Positions 1-12,164 of a stretch of DNA of 64,000 nucleotides are shown in pieces. Numbering within the stretch: the stretch's first letter is position 1; each line of letters begins with the position of its first letter. Below the pieces are notes generated by a model that made no database searches, had not been told where the DNA came from, and was given only the letters and a program-made list of their open reading frames with translations. A program made the translations under genes and the position numbers. Source of the stretch: Saururus chinensis. Taxonomy: Eukaryota > Streptophyta > Magnoliopsida > Piperales > Saururaceae. The stretch is taken from NCBI GenBank assembly GCA_035235625.1, contig CP141142.1, positions 20,780,995 to 20,844,994 of the forward strand, read 5' to 3'.

Positions 1-429
1 TTATGGGTCCCATGCAACATGCTTATTGATAACAAGTTTTTATATTTTTGCCTATGTTACACATGTTTGGAGTCACACATTCTTAGACATCGTTTGGAAA
101 ACTCTCAATGAACTCTATCAAATGAGACCCACCGCCAAACTAGTCTTGAATATGAAGGGCGTGCTGCAAGGTGTAAAGTCTTTTTGACACATTGTCCTCT
201 CTAACCTAGGACCTAATATTAAGTCCATGAGCTTTGTAGGAGTATATATAATTCTTATAGTTATGAGCATGTAATTTATGATCATTATGATCATGGATGT
301 GTGCAATTGTAGTGTGCGATGGTGACCTTTGTTCGATATATACTTTATCTTGAATTTGTTCTATTTTTCTTAACTAATTTGTACTTACATGTGCAATGCA
401 CATGCACCCTTGCTAGTCAATTTGGGTAT
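1..429. other. Unassigned AT-rich stretch upstream of a copia remnant
   Basis: No open frame with recognisable protein similarity is seen on either strand. Its position directly before a copia gag start suggests it may be LTR or leader of that dead element, but no LTR terminus or primer-binding site could be picked out. Confidence 0.3.
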
Positions 430-2545
430 GTCTTGTTTGTAGTGGAACTAAGAACGTAATTGCAAATCTGACCAAAGCGGAGAAACTGGATGGATCTAAT
501 TATAACATGTGCCATTGTAAGATCCAGTATCTCCTTGATGAGCAAGGAATGCTGAGACCTTTATGGTGAAAATGACAACCTAAAACTGTTGAGACATGTA
601 AATCCTATAGGATTTGGGAGAAATAGGATCGTTGATCATGCTTTACTATGCTTAGCGCAATGGACATTGATCTCATTGTCTAATTCTTTCTTTTTGGTAC
701 AAATCTCATTGTTTGATTCGATGAATATAAGATGGGCAATGATTTATGGACTGCATTACACCTCAAGTTTGCTAGCACCATAGCCACTTAATTGCGCACC
801 ATGACATTCCAATTTGAGACTTATAAGATGCCTCCCAATGTCAAAATGGTTGAGCATATGCAAAAGATACCTCAAATGATCATAGGCTTAAAGACTAGAA
901 GAAATGTGTCGAATAACGAACGTGTTGGCTATTCTTCATTTTCTTCATGAATCTTGGGATCAAACGAAATGGTTGATCATTTATAAGGAGTGTGCATCAC
1001 AACAGCTGATCAATTAGATCATCATTTGAGTCGAGGACGAGCGCAGAGCCTCTGAATGCATGAATGTAGTTGTACTTATGGCCAAGCCTAAATTCTGAAA
1101 GAACAAACCTAAGCATAAGGTTAGGCCACCAAGAATAGGGGAGGACAAGGTTAGAACAAGATTGCTAGGTAAAGATGCTGGAAAGAAACAGAGCTAGAAT
1201 TGTGCTTCAACTACAAGAAGCCCAAACATTTTGATTGTGATTGCACTAAGCATAAAATAGTATTGATTAATACTTTTTCCTTTTCACACGTGTACGGATG
1301 TGTTACTTCCTCATTCACACGAATGTTTGATTGTGGATTCGGGAGCAACAAAATACGTTAGTGTAGTCTTCTTAGATTATTGTTGAGTCTCAAAAGGCAA
1401 CCTAAAGATGATCATGGGTAATGAAATGCATGAAGACGCATTGGGCATTGATGCTTATGACGTTGTTTTTTGTACCAATCACACCTTGATACTCCATGAT
1501 GTTTTATATGCACTTGGGATATAGTGTAGTTTGTTTTTAGTTACTGCAGTGACTAACCTAGTGTTTTAAATTTCTTTCGCATGTAATAAAGTTACAATAT
1601 CTTTATATTTGATTTTGTATGATTATCAGTTTTTATTAGTTTCTTTGTTCAAGTTATGTGTTTTATGAGTCCAATTTAGCTTCTTATGTTTCACATGTTG
1701 ACAATAAATTGGAGTCTCTATTATGGCATGTGAGATGTGGACACATTGTCAAGGTTAGCGGGAGAAAGATTACTGAGAAATCTATCTTATGTTAACCCCC
1801 TTGTTTTTCAACATTGTCTCGTTGGGAAGTCAACTACGAAGCCTTTTGGATAGGTTGTGAGGGCTTCTCAACTATTAGAGTTGATCCATTTTGACATAGT
1901 GGATCGTTTAATATGAGGGCTCGTCATGAAGCCTATTAAGTCATCACATATGTTGCTAATTATTCGTGTGTTGGATGTCTACATGATCTCACATAAAGTT
2001 GAGGCAATTAATTGTTTCAGGAGGTATGTGCTTGAGCTTCAAAACCAACTAGATTGTTAATATGTTTTAAGGGCAGATCAGTGGCGTGAATATTTGTCTA
2101 ATCAGTTTCAGAAACTATATGATGAACATGGAGTAAGGCGTCAACTTGTGATTCCTTATGCTCTGCAGCAAAATGGTGTAGCGGAGAGAGAATCGGATTT
2201 TACTATGTTGTGCACATTGATTATAGATACGAATCATTCTATTTGATTTTAGGGAGATGCGATGTTAATGAGTGCATATATCTTAATAGAGTCTCCTCAA
2301 AATCTGCCATCTCATTCCCTTGAGTCATGGACGGGTAGGAAACCTAATTTAGGGCATCTTTGTCCTTGGGGTCTACTATTTTTGTCTATATTACTTCCCA
2401 AATGAGAGGAAAATTGAGTGAAAGAGCCTGTGTGCACAGTTATTAGTACGCCCTCATCATTGAGATCACTTTCCCAATCACTCTGAGATCCTTATTTCCG
2501 GTCAATAGAGATAGGTACCGAGACTGAAATGGAAAACCTTGGTCC
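430..2545 (+). pseudogene. Degenerate Ty1/copia gag-protease-integrase remnant
   Basis: Reading through stops and frameshifts gives copia polyprotein pieces in the right order. A gag start (NLTKAEKLDGSNYNMCHCKI) lies near 450-545. A decayed zinc knuckle (CFNYKKPKHFDCDC) is near 1205-1245. The protease motif IVDSGATKYV is near 1328-1357, with the DSG triad intact at 1335-1343. A GAG-pre-integrase motif (LWHVRCGH) is near 1719. An integrase-core stretch ending QQNGVAERES lies near 2100-2195. The sequence stops around 2545, so reverse transcriptase and RNase H are absent. Many stop codons show it is not coding today. In life such a polyprotein would package and integrate copia RNA. The class is secure; the exact ends are approximate and no LTRs were found. 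Confidence 0.8.
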
Positions 2546-3619
2546 ACATTGACTAAAGTTTTCTGCATTTTCCTCCTCTTCCTCCTAATTTCTGTGTCTA
2601 CCACTCTGCACTTCTCAATTCTTTATTCAATAACTGCCATTCAATTACACCCTCCCTTGAGTATCTTATTTGACAGAGGGAGTAATTCTTCACTCGAAAC
2701 TTCCCAAAAGCCTGTCTCAAGTCTGTTGTGAAACATCCAGAATCTGACCGGACTGATTGCAGGTTCTAACAGGAAATTGCATATAGTGTCCAAAACCTTT
2801 CTGTCCAACCATCAAACCTCCCAAAACTTCATCTCTCTCCCTTCACTACATGCACAACAGCCAATCCAACTGTCGATTAAATTCTCTTCCCACATCATGG
2901 TGGGTTGGAAGTTAAGGTGGCGGGAAGACCAGTTGTATATGGTGAGGCTGGGTTGAGTGCGGGCTTTGTCTAAACTGGGAGAGATTTAGATTTGATGCAA
3001 GTCATAAACGATGATTCACTAGGAATAAATAACTCCAAACAGCAGCAGAATGGAGATGCGGAATTTGAATTGTGGAAGTGTTTTGAGTCATAGCAGTGCT
3101 ACATTTATCAATGTGTTCTCTCTGAGTTTCTCTTTGAGACTTGTGTCCCGTTTTCTATCTATTGTTGGGAATTCAGGCTGTTTTCAATTTATTTATGTTG
3201 TTTTGGGGCAGAAGGGATTGGTCTGGAAAATTTCTCTCATCCATCTACTTCCAATGCAGTTGCTGTTCACTTAAAATGTGGGGCTATATTTTTGGAACTA
3301 TTGAAGACATGTCTGTTGATAGATCATCTTAGTTCATTGTATATTTTCACGACTCCTGTTAGCACTAGTGTGGCTGATGAAAATATTGGCTGGGCCACCT
3401 ATGACACTTCTTAATCTTCTTTTGAAGACTATTTTTAATTTCAATCTATGCTGCTTGTGTAGAAGTGACAGTTAAGGGCCTGGGACATGTGGCCTGTACT
3501 CTGTATGTCATTTCTTTAAGTTCTTTATAATAGTTTGATTGGTGTATTTCTGCATGATGATACTCTTACATGCTTTTTAAGAATTTTTTTTAATTCTATA
3601 TTTTCCTTATATGTTATAG
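2546..3619. other. Non-coding stretch before the acyltransferase exon, probably intron
   Basis: Short frames here show no family resemblance. The segment ends in a pyrimidine-rich tract and TTATAG, a good splice acceptor for the exon at 3620. It is therefore most simply the 3' part of an intron, possibly a long one that also carries the copia remnant to its left. Confidence 0.4.
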
Positions 3620-3916
3620 GTGATGCCTGAAAAGTCATTCTTTGGCAGGAGGCCACCATTTCCTCTTTCCAACAAGGAGTTACAAATTATTGTTGGAGAA
3701 CCAATAGAGTTTGACCTCCCAAATCTGAGACGAACGGCTGTGTCCATGTCTGAGGACTCATCTTTCCGCAGCCTTGGGTGGCCTTCTGTGCATGGTCTTG
3801 ATGAGGCAGCACAAAGATGGCTCTACGTGACTATCTCAGAACGAATTCAAACTGTGATGGAAGGCCTTCGATGTTTTGGCACCACTCTTGCAAGCATGAA
3901 AAAGTCGAGTTTTTGA
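3620..3916 (+). CDS. Terminal exon of tafazzin-like phospholipid acyltransferase (partial)
   Basis: A single uninterrupted 98-codon exon begins right after a TATAG splice acceptor and ends in TGA. The predicted segment contains MPEKSFFGRRPPFPL, then IVGEPIEFDLP, then GWPSVHGLDEAAQR and a helical tail. This resembles the C-terminal part of plant tafazzin-type monolysocardiolipin/glycerophospholipid acyltransferases, which remodel cardiolipin and related lipids in mitochondria. The catalytic HX4D region would lie in earlier exons and is not visible between 2546 and 3619. Either the rest of the gene lies left of the window across a transposon-filled intron, or this is a stranded fragment. The clean frame and intact acceptor favour a real or recently lost gene. 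The family call is from memory of the conserved motifs. Confidence 0.65.
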   Translation: MMPEKSFFGRRPPFPLSNKELQIIVGEPIEFDLPNLRRTAVSMSEDSSFRSLGWPSVHGLDEAAQRWLYVTISERIQTVMEGLRCFGTTLASMKKSSF

Positions 3917-6480
3917 CTTTTTTTTTCATAATTTGAGTAGCAATGATGCAGCCACTATGGTGGTTTAGTATTTGCTGATCAAAAGTTCTATAGTCATTTC
4001 ATGGTCTTAAATGTGATTAATTGTTTCAGAATTTAAGAGAAGCTATTTTTTTTATTTCCTCTCATTTTCTTTGTTGGAGGATGGATTACTAGTATGAAAC
4101 AGAGGAATTGCGGAATCCATGAGAAAATGGGACACCATACCTACAATGCTCTACTTTGGTAATGCAGGGTGAACATGACGGAGCAGAAGTATTAGATGAA
4201 TCTGGATAAAGGTGTATACAACTTTTCTCTCTCAAGTTACACAACTAATCTCACAAAGTAGAGGGAAAAGAGAGAGAAAAGGAATATCAAAATAACAAAA
4301 CAATAATGGCCTTTCAATGTTGGCGCCAAGTCTTTACAGTTGATTGGTAATAAAATACCTAAAGTTTAATATATTTATTATAACTCATTAACCAATCACA
4401 AATGGTCCTATTAATGAAGAATACTATCTAAAGGTGCTCTAGTAAAATAAACTATTAGAGTCCACGATGAAAAAGACTACCAAAGATGGACTCTTAGATG
4501 TTTAAAACATTATCATATAAAGTCCTAACTTGAACAAACACCATGAAGGTGTCTTACATCATAATGACTCTAAGCCACTAGGTGCCCTGTGTCCGATGTC
4601 TCCATGTATGAGTATTAAATTTATGAGAGTTTTTTAGTAAATTATGTGTGTAAATTTTAGGTCTAAGATTTTGAACCTTTGCATTAACTTTCTTCAAGTT
4701 TTTACCCATTTATTTTATTTATTTAAGCAAGTTAATTTTTACTATTTTTTCTAACAATTGGTGGCATCTTTATTAATTTATTTTTATTAGATTCAAATTT
4801 AGTCACTAGTTCCTTCTTTGGCAATTATTGTCTAACCAATGGTTTAGAATTTGAAATACTAATAATATTATTTTCCAAATTTAGTGCATCTTAAGGAAAT
4901 AGAGCTCTTATGTTACACATACTCTAGTATACTCTTATCACCTCTAAATTATCCAAAAGAGAGTATTTTATCATGTTTTTCTTTGCTTTTGACTTACTCT
5001 TTCAATTTTATATTAGAAGTTTTCAATTCCTCCTCTAATTTTTTAATTTTCTCAAGCAACTCATAGCCTTTGTCATCAATAAAATTTTTTTCAAACACAA
5101 CTTGAGAATTTTCATATTCTATTGGACAAAATTTTGCTCTAAGTATTTTTAATTAATAAAAAATATAGTTATTCATAGCCACAACAAAGTTTGAAATAAA
5201 CAGAGACAAGTTAAATATGTTTTTGAATTTCATGGTAATCAAAAATACAATCAATCCACAAAAATACTAATATAACCTCATTTACTATTTGTTGGTATGT
5301 GATTATATGTGTGATAAACAAACCAAGAAAAATAAACTACCTCTAACATGTAGTTAAATTACAAGATTTGTAAACCAAAATAAACAAAGATTTTGTTCTA
5401 ATGACGTGAGCAATCGCTATGGTAGTGGATATGATGTTTTGTGTGAGGGTCACTAACATCCTATCGACTTGCCCATTGAGGGTCAAGTCCTCTATACGCC
5501 CCAAAGTACTGTAAAACTAACTAACTAAATGTGGGTACATCAGCGATGGGGTATTGCAAATGGAAAATAAATATGCTCACCATTGCAGTATAATGCTAAC
5601 CACCTAATAGTATCCATGTGTGTCTCAATAACAATGGATCACTCAAACTGGATCAGTTGAGGCCTTTGCTCCCTTGTGAAGCAGACTTAGAAGCGCATGA
5701 TTTGCTAGCCTATGTAGATCTTGATCAACCTCTAGCCATCTAAAAAGCAAGAAAAAACCTAGGGCTAAAGCTAAAAATATGGAAAAAAATGAATTATAAT
5801 AATTTTTTAAATCTAAAGGAATTCACCAAAATTTTGATATTACAAAAATAACATTGACAAAATTTTCAACTCTTGATGTTCTCAAATTTTAGTATGTTGT
5901 GGACAAGGTTAATCTAATAATTTTCTATAGCTACAACATCAAGCAATTTGATCTAGATTGGCACAAATTTCAAAACCACAATTTTGGGCGAGTTTCAAAC
6001 CCATCAAACAAAAAACATCAAAAACTTGAAATTTATCATATGAAATCATTTGAAATTATAAAGGAATGTAAATTTAATTATTTTGAACAATCATATCATT
6101 TGAAATATTTGAAAATGGCTTGAAATTCACTAAAAATAAAAAATTTGGGTTGGAGCTCATACCTTCAATCCAACGAAACATAAAATCAAAGTGAAAAATC
6201 AATAAAAACTCATGCAAATCAGCAAGAAATCACCTTGGCCTTCACCACTGGAGCTCCTCCAGAGGTTTGGAAGTGAATGGAGCCATGGAGGTGAAGTTAA
6301 GCTTTAGCCATTTTAAAAATGAGTGTTTGGGCATGAACCGTGAGGCTAGGAATAGAGAAGATCCAAAAAAGATTACAATAAATCAGAGGCTCATAAACAA
6401 TAATTGGCAATTGAAAGTACCTCAATCGGTGTTGCAAAACTCAAATTAAAAGTAAACAAAATTTAGAGATAATTCAAAAT
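3917..6480. other. AT-rich intergenic DNA, no recognised gene
   Basis: Only short frames with no family resemblance occur. The first few hundred bases may include the 3' UTR of the preceding exon. Poly-A and poly-T tracts are common. Around 5400-5750 and 6150-6320 the base composition is more balanced, as in old transposon or UTR sequence, but nothing was recognised. Confidence 0.4.
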
Positions 6481-7699
6481 TCAGCTAGTAAAGAAAATTT
6501 TGTTAATTTGACAATCAATCACTATACAACCTAGGAGTAATGATCTAATGTACTTTTCCCATGATTAGTCAGCTCCCTTAGATTGTAAAATTCAAAATTT
6601 CTCTTTATTTTGATATTTTAATCCTCTTTTATTATGTTTTGAAGAAACCATCAATTTTATCCCTTACCTCTTTCAATCATAAAATTCATAAGATCCTAAT
6701 TATTCAAAAGAGAATTATCTAGACTCTAGCAAAGCTAAAGCTTTCATTGTCGACTAACTCAGATAGATTCTATGTACATCAAATTCTTCTAAAAAAAATT
6801 AAACATTCTTTACACATATTTTTCCCATGAATTTTCAATTTTGGGGTTTTTCTTTTCTCATTAATTTTTCAATGGGCTTTGGCTTTTCATGAATCATCTT
6901 ACTTGCATCATTCATTTTTTTAGGTCATATCTTATTATCTTTTAATGTCAAGTGGATGGGAGTTTCATACTACCCTAAGCTGGTAGCCCTTCCCCATCAT
7001 CTTTATGAAGACAATTTATTTTGAGAAAAATATTAACCACAAACAAGTACATAACTCATTATGAAAAATTTCAAAGCATTCAAATTTCCTAGATAGAAGT
7101 CTAGAAAGCTCCTCTAATTAGATTATGTGGACTCTAATAAAACCTGAATGCTTATGTCAACATCTATTTTAGAATTTTCTCTTGAATTGTACTCTTGAAT
7201 TTGACTTGAGTTAATTATGATGCATGCATAATTTTTGAAATTAGAGAGTTGCAACATCAAGAAAAAGAAAATCAAAATGATCTTTACTTTCCTTGGTGCA
7301 TTCTGTCTCAGTTAAAGCACATAACCACACATCATAGTGTTTTTAGCTCGATTATGAATTAACAATATTTACCCTTGAGATGATGAACATTTAAAAACTA
7401 CAAAAAATACAACATTAAAGTCAAAGGCTAACTATTTTTTGTTTTTCTAATTTTGTTATTGAAATTTTCCATTTTTTTCATCCAAAACCTATGAAAGAAA
7501 GCATGTAAAAAAGAGTAAAGGAAACACTAAAAAAAGAATGAACATGTCCAAAGAATTGAAATAATTAAGCATGGTCAGATGAAGCATCATTTCTACTTAT
7601 AGACATTTCCAGTTAGCCTTGCCTAACCATCTTATCTGAAGGCAATCTAGTGTTTCATGTTGATCCTTCCAAATTTATCCTTCAAAAATTGAAGATTAA
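6481..7699 (-). mobile_element. Copia element A: 3' non-coding region
   Basis: This stretch is collinear with 26100-27178 plus 34092-34230 of copia element C. For example, the block around 7110-7330 matches 26700-26940 in order and orientation. It carries no coding signal. It follows the minus-strand gag directly, so the part of the element that should hold protease, integrase and reverse transcriptase is missing. The left end of the element and its 3' LTR were not found. The left boundary is approximate. Confidence 0.55.
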
Positions 7700-9550
7700 C
7701 TTTCCTCATCCACACCTTTCTAATTTTTCCTTCAAATGCTTGATGTGGCAACCTAGGGTATTTTCTCTAAGGGGTGTCTACTCTCCTCTTTCTCCTAGGG
7801 CTTGGCTTGTGTGGGTGGCTGCTGGAACAATTATATCTAGTGTTGTTCTCATTATGACAAATTTCAAAAGTCATCAAAACACTAGATTTCATCTTTTGGA
7901 TTCTCCCTCTTCTTAGCTTTGGTGGGATGGGCATTACCATTACTATGTGATTACTCTCTTTGGTACTCACAAAAGTTATGGGTTGTATACTAACTACTAA
8001 GTGTGTGCTGAAACCCTAACCCTTTCTTGTTCTATTGACCAATGTTAATTATGGCCTCAAGAGATTATTTTCCACTCTTAAACCCATCTAGTTTCTCCTT
8101 GGAGGACTTAGTTCACCTTGAAGTGTACTAGTCTTGGCTCGCTCCTTCTCAAGTTCACCCTTGATGTCAACCTTCTCACACTCTAACCTATAATTCAACT
8201 CATGCACTCTAGTGGATTCATGAGAAAGAATTTCTATTCTTTCTTTTTTCTTCCTCAACTCTTTTTCAAGTTTACTAGTCTTCTTAATCAATAGCATGAC
8301 TTGTTGAATCATGTTCTTTTGCTAATTATCTAAATCTCTATCTAAAGAAGAATTCGAGTCTAATTTAACGGAATTGGACTCACTTGATCCTCCACTAGAA
8401 CTATCCTCCTTCACACATGCATGGAAGGCAGTGTAGTTGCACTTTTCAGTGTCTTCATCAAATGAGCTTCTTTAGATGAGTTGTCATATGAGAAAGTTAT
8501 TTGAAGAACTTACCTTTTTTTTCTTTCAATCTTGACCCTTGAACTTCGTAGGTTTCTCATTAGAAGACTTGTCACTAGCCTAATTAGGATACTATGAAAC
8601 AAAATTACCAAATTTACCTCACATAAAATATCTCATGCACTTCCTATCTATCTTGTATATCTATCCTTTCCTTTCATATGGTCTCCCTCTTCCTGATGTT
8701 AGGAACTTCCTAAATTTTTTAGTCAACATGACTAATTGTTCATTCTCACTCTCATCCTCAGAATCCTCTTAATCTAGGCTGTTTAGAGCTTTGTTATTCT
8801 TAGTCATTTTCTCTGAAGTTTTTAAAGCAATCTCTTTTAGCTTGTCCTTCTCAAACACTTCTCTCATATATTTACATGACTCTTCCTGCATCTCAAAAGT
8901 TTTTAGGTTACCTATCAACTCCTCTATATATGAGGTATCAATCTTTTTAGATTCATTAATTGCAACTACCTTGATTTTGAATTGAGGAGACAAAGACCTA
9001 AGTATCTTCCTTACTATAGGATGATAAGCTATGGAATCACCTAATTAGTCACATATATTTACAATGGTTTAGATTTTGACATAATGTTTAGCTTTTGTTT
9101 CATCTTCTCCTATCATTATGTTCTCAAATTATAAGGTTAACATTTGAAGCCTATAGATTTTTACTACATTAGTTGCCTCGTTATATTTTACTAAGCTATC
9201 TCAAGCAACTTTGGCAGAAATACAATTAGAGATAAGTCTCTATTGACACTTCCCTACAACATTAAATAAAGCACACAAGGCTTTGCAATTATAGTTGGCT
9301 AACTTCCATTCACTATCATCCCAATCACGCTTCAACTTGAGAACTTCAACCCCATATTTGTCTATGGTATGGGTTAATTTCAACCATTTACCATAACTTT
9401 CCAGGCATTGCCATCAAAAGCTTAGATAAAAGCTCTCATCTAATTTATCCAATAAGATAAATTTTGATTATCTAACAAAGGACCATTCATGGGATTTCCC
9501 AGGTCACCTTCCTCAACAATAGTAATATTCAAATTTTACATATAAAAATA
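7700..9550 (-). pseudogene. Copia element A: degenerate gag (UBN2/DUF4219-type)
   Basis: Read on the minus strand from about 9545, the frame begins NLNITIVEEGDLGNPMNG and continues with a tryptophan- and alanine-rich gag region broken by stops. It includes KVVAINESKKIDTSYIEEL and GNLKTFEMQ (8990-8900), typical of plant copia gag. An acidic, serine-rich linker follows, then a coiled-coil-like segment (KKTSKLEKELRKKKERIEI, near 8285-8230) and a basic stretch KVWMRKVNLQ near 7710. The nucleocapsid shell protein would package RNA in virus-like particles. No protease DSG motif follows; the sequence passes straight into non-coding DNA, as in element C. Multiple stops make it non-functional. Confidence 0.75.
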
Positions 9551-9752
9551 GAGGAAAAACAAGTAGACAAATCACCAAGATAGACAATATAGTTACGAAG
9601 AAAAATTACTTTTCACAATAATTACCTAAAAAAGATTAGTAAAAAAATGTGCAACTTTGATAGAAAAAGCAAGAATTCAATCTAGATCATGCAAATCCTC
9701 AACTACTACTTGAGATTTTATTACCCTTATATATGTAGAGGGTAGAGGGTCA

Positions 9753-9778
9753 CCATAGTGCCTCTAGCTCAAATACCT
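9753..9778 (-). other. Decayed primer-binding site of copia element A
   Basis: On the minus strand this reads AAGGTATTTGAGCTAGAGGC, a diverged form of the initiator-Met tRNA primer site (TGGTATCAGAGC) usual in plant copia elements. It directly abuts the LTR terminus TG at 9779, in the correct order for a minus-strand 5' LTR. Confidence 0.6.
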
Positions 9779-10965
9779 TGCTAACGTAAATGACTACAAA
9801 ATGTGGCCTCATTTATACAACAAAAAAGTAGAATTGAAATATTGATGCAAATCAATCAAGCATGCAAAACACATAAACACATCAACGATTTTACAAGACT
9901 ATCCCTTTGCCTGGATCAATGTACTATGAAATTAAAATCTTACAAGGCTCAAATAACCAACTACTCAACTCACTAGAAATCCTTTCTCTACCAATTTGTT
10001 GGCAACCAAGACACGTCCTTGATGTTTTTCCCTTCGAGTTTGATCTTTGTCTTCTTCAATAGTGCTCCACAATCAAAGCCCTCTTCAAATGTGTTTGATG
10101 AAGCTTCTTCAAAGTCCCCTTACGAATAAGCCTCTTTAGAAATTGTGTTGTGTATTTCTAATCTCTCTCTTCAAATCATAAGAAGATTATGAACCAAAGT
10201 ATTTACTTCTCTATTTATTTTCTCTCAAATAAACATGGTGGTTTGGGAAGAACTTAGGCAAAAGCTCTCTTTTTTCTCTATGAAATTTCCCTCCCCTTGT
10301 GATCAATTCATCATAAAAAAGCCCTTATATAATCACCTAATTTGGCCAGGTTTTTATTATTCTAATAGGAAAGAAACTACTCTGAGTTTCACTTAAAATA
10401 GGTAACTGTGGCATAAAGAGCTGATCATTCCATAGTGTGATCAATTGTTCCCTATTCTATTTGAACTCAATTATGCAATCGATCAATAATTTTAAGCAAA
10501 CAATCTATCAATTACCTTATTAGAGTTTTCCAAATCTATTGTTTAGCTTATTGGAGTCCTTTTGATCGATCCATTTACATATCGAACAATCGATAGGTCT
10601 TCGATAAAAAATCTCATAAAGCCTTGAAGCCCAATTGATCAATGTATCAAGGATGATATTTCACATTTGAATATGTAATTTTTGTCCTTTTTGTCCAAAA
10701 TTTTCTAAAACACACAATAATGGTTTTTCTTTAACAAAAATTAAGTGTTTGCACATGTGAGTGCGTAAAACTTTTAACTTTAGATTTACGCTATGTTAAG
10801 TCTTTCACCTTGAAAATAAGAACTTGTCAATTCCGCCTTTTCAACTCAATCAATTCCAAATCTGTCTTGATCACATAACTAATCAAATAAGATTCCTATG
10901 ATTTAAAACATATGCCAATTTGAACATAGATTTGTTCAATGAAATCAAGCCAATTGCAAAACATA
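9779..10965 (-). repeat. Copia element A: 5' LTR, truncated at its outer end
   Basis: The segment starts TGCTAACG next to the primer-binding site. It shares blocks in the same order with the LTR of element C at 24088-25227, including ATCAATGTACTA, runs of ATCGAT-rich sequence and the AATAAGAAC region. The outer terminus, which in element C reads CTTACA, is missing where gypsy LTR sequence begins near 10966. The right boundary is approximate. Confidence 0.6.
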
Positions 10966-11273
10966 TACCCATATCTTTTAACTCCGTTAGTTAGATTCCT
11001 CATTTTATTCTAACCGAGATAGCATGATACATTAAGAGCATCATTAGATGTTCTAATGACCCTCAATGTCTTAGTATTTTAATTGCCTTAATACTCTTTT
11101 CCTACCCCTCTTAATTTTTCATTAATCCCTTCTATTTTGTAACCATTGTCATAGTCACACAAAGTCAATCTCTATGGATTCGACCTTGCAAGAGTACAAC
11201 TTTTTGTACACTTACAGGTAATATAACTCTAGATCCTTAATCTATATTTTAATGCATTAGTCTAGCTGTAACA
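10966..11273 (+). repeat. G1 5' LTR, 3'-terminal part only
   Basis: This matches the last 300 or so bases of the LTR at 36029-37488, including GCATCATTAGATGTT, CTATTTTGTAACCATTGTCA and CACACAAAGTCAATC, and ends GCTGTAACA. A decayed primer-binding site and the shared leader motif GTGTGACAAGAA follow. The first 1.1 kb of the LTR is lost at the junction with copia element A. Confidence 0.7.
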
Positions 11274-11389
11274 AGTTTTGAACACTTTTGCTAGAGCTTC
11301 CAATGTGTGACAAGAACATCAGTTACAAAATATTCTCCCTATTCACTTTTTCTTTTGTTTTTTCTTTTTCTTTTATTTTGTTTAAAGTA

Positions 11390-11887
11390 GCAAACATTTT
11401 ATAAATAATATTTTAAAAATAAGTATCAAGATAGTAGAGAGATGAAAATATTTACTAAAATGGTGCTACTTTTGGCACGGAGGTGCTAACCAAGTGTTAG
11501 TGCCTGCATGGCTTTTTTTTAAATTTTGTTGTGATTTCATCCTTGCAAAGTAATGGTGAACGGTGATTTTGTTCTTGCAAATGACGATATATGATTCCGT
11601 CCATTGCAAGGATGAAATCACCATTATGGTAATGGTGAAGGGAAGTAATGGTGGATTGTGATTTCGTCCTTTGCAAGGACAAAATCATCGTTACTTTGTT
11701 AGGATGATCCCTTAATGGTGATTTCATCCTTGCAAAGGAAAAAATCACAAAAACATTTTTTTTAAAAATGCAAGTGCCAGCACTTGGTTGGCGTCTACAT
11801 GGTAAAAAGTAACACCATTTTGGTAAATATTTTCATCTCTTTGCTATTTTAGTTATTATTTTTAAGCATTATTTATATACAATTCCC
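11390..11887. mobile_element. 498-bp MULE-type MITE (non-autonomous)
   Basis: The two ends are long inverted copies of each other. Outer ends read GGGAATTGTATATAAATAAT on the right (reverse complement) and a diverged version on the left. Further in, both contain GAGATGAAAATATTTAC, then a GTGC/GCAC-rich segment, then inverted copies of GATTTCATCCTTGCAA. The flanks give a 9-bp target duplication, TTTAAAGTA (11381-11389) and TTTAGAGTA (11888-11896), matching at 8 of 9. The design mirrors the terminal inverted repeats of the 27179-34091 MULE, including the ATATTTACCAAAAT core and inverted GATTTCGTCC motifs. No coding capacity. It sits in the G1 leader between primer site and gag. Confidence 0.8.
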
Positions 11888-12164
11888 TTTAGAGTAGTGA
11901 GATGAAGAATCATTAAAGAAACACAATTAGAAAGATCGTTTAGGCTTATCATTGCTCAAAGAATTAAAAAAGAACACTTGAAGCATTCCAGGTAGTTATT
12001 GCACTTCTTTTGGTTATTAGATATTTTGTTAAAATTGTTTCTTTTAGATATCAAGATCGAATTGCATGTTTTGCTTTGGTTAATCAATAAATCTTCTTTC
12101 TTCTAGTTTTACTTTGTTAATTCTTTTGTTTTTGACATCTTAAAAAAAACTTAATTAAGCTTTC

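Noticed and set aside
4740..4770. Possible LTR end plus primer site (CTAACAATTGGTGGCATC)
   Set aside because: No partner LTR or gag was found on the expected side, and the match to the Met-tRNA site is weak.
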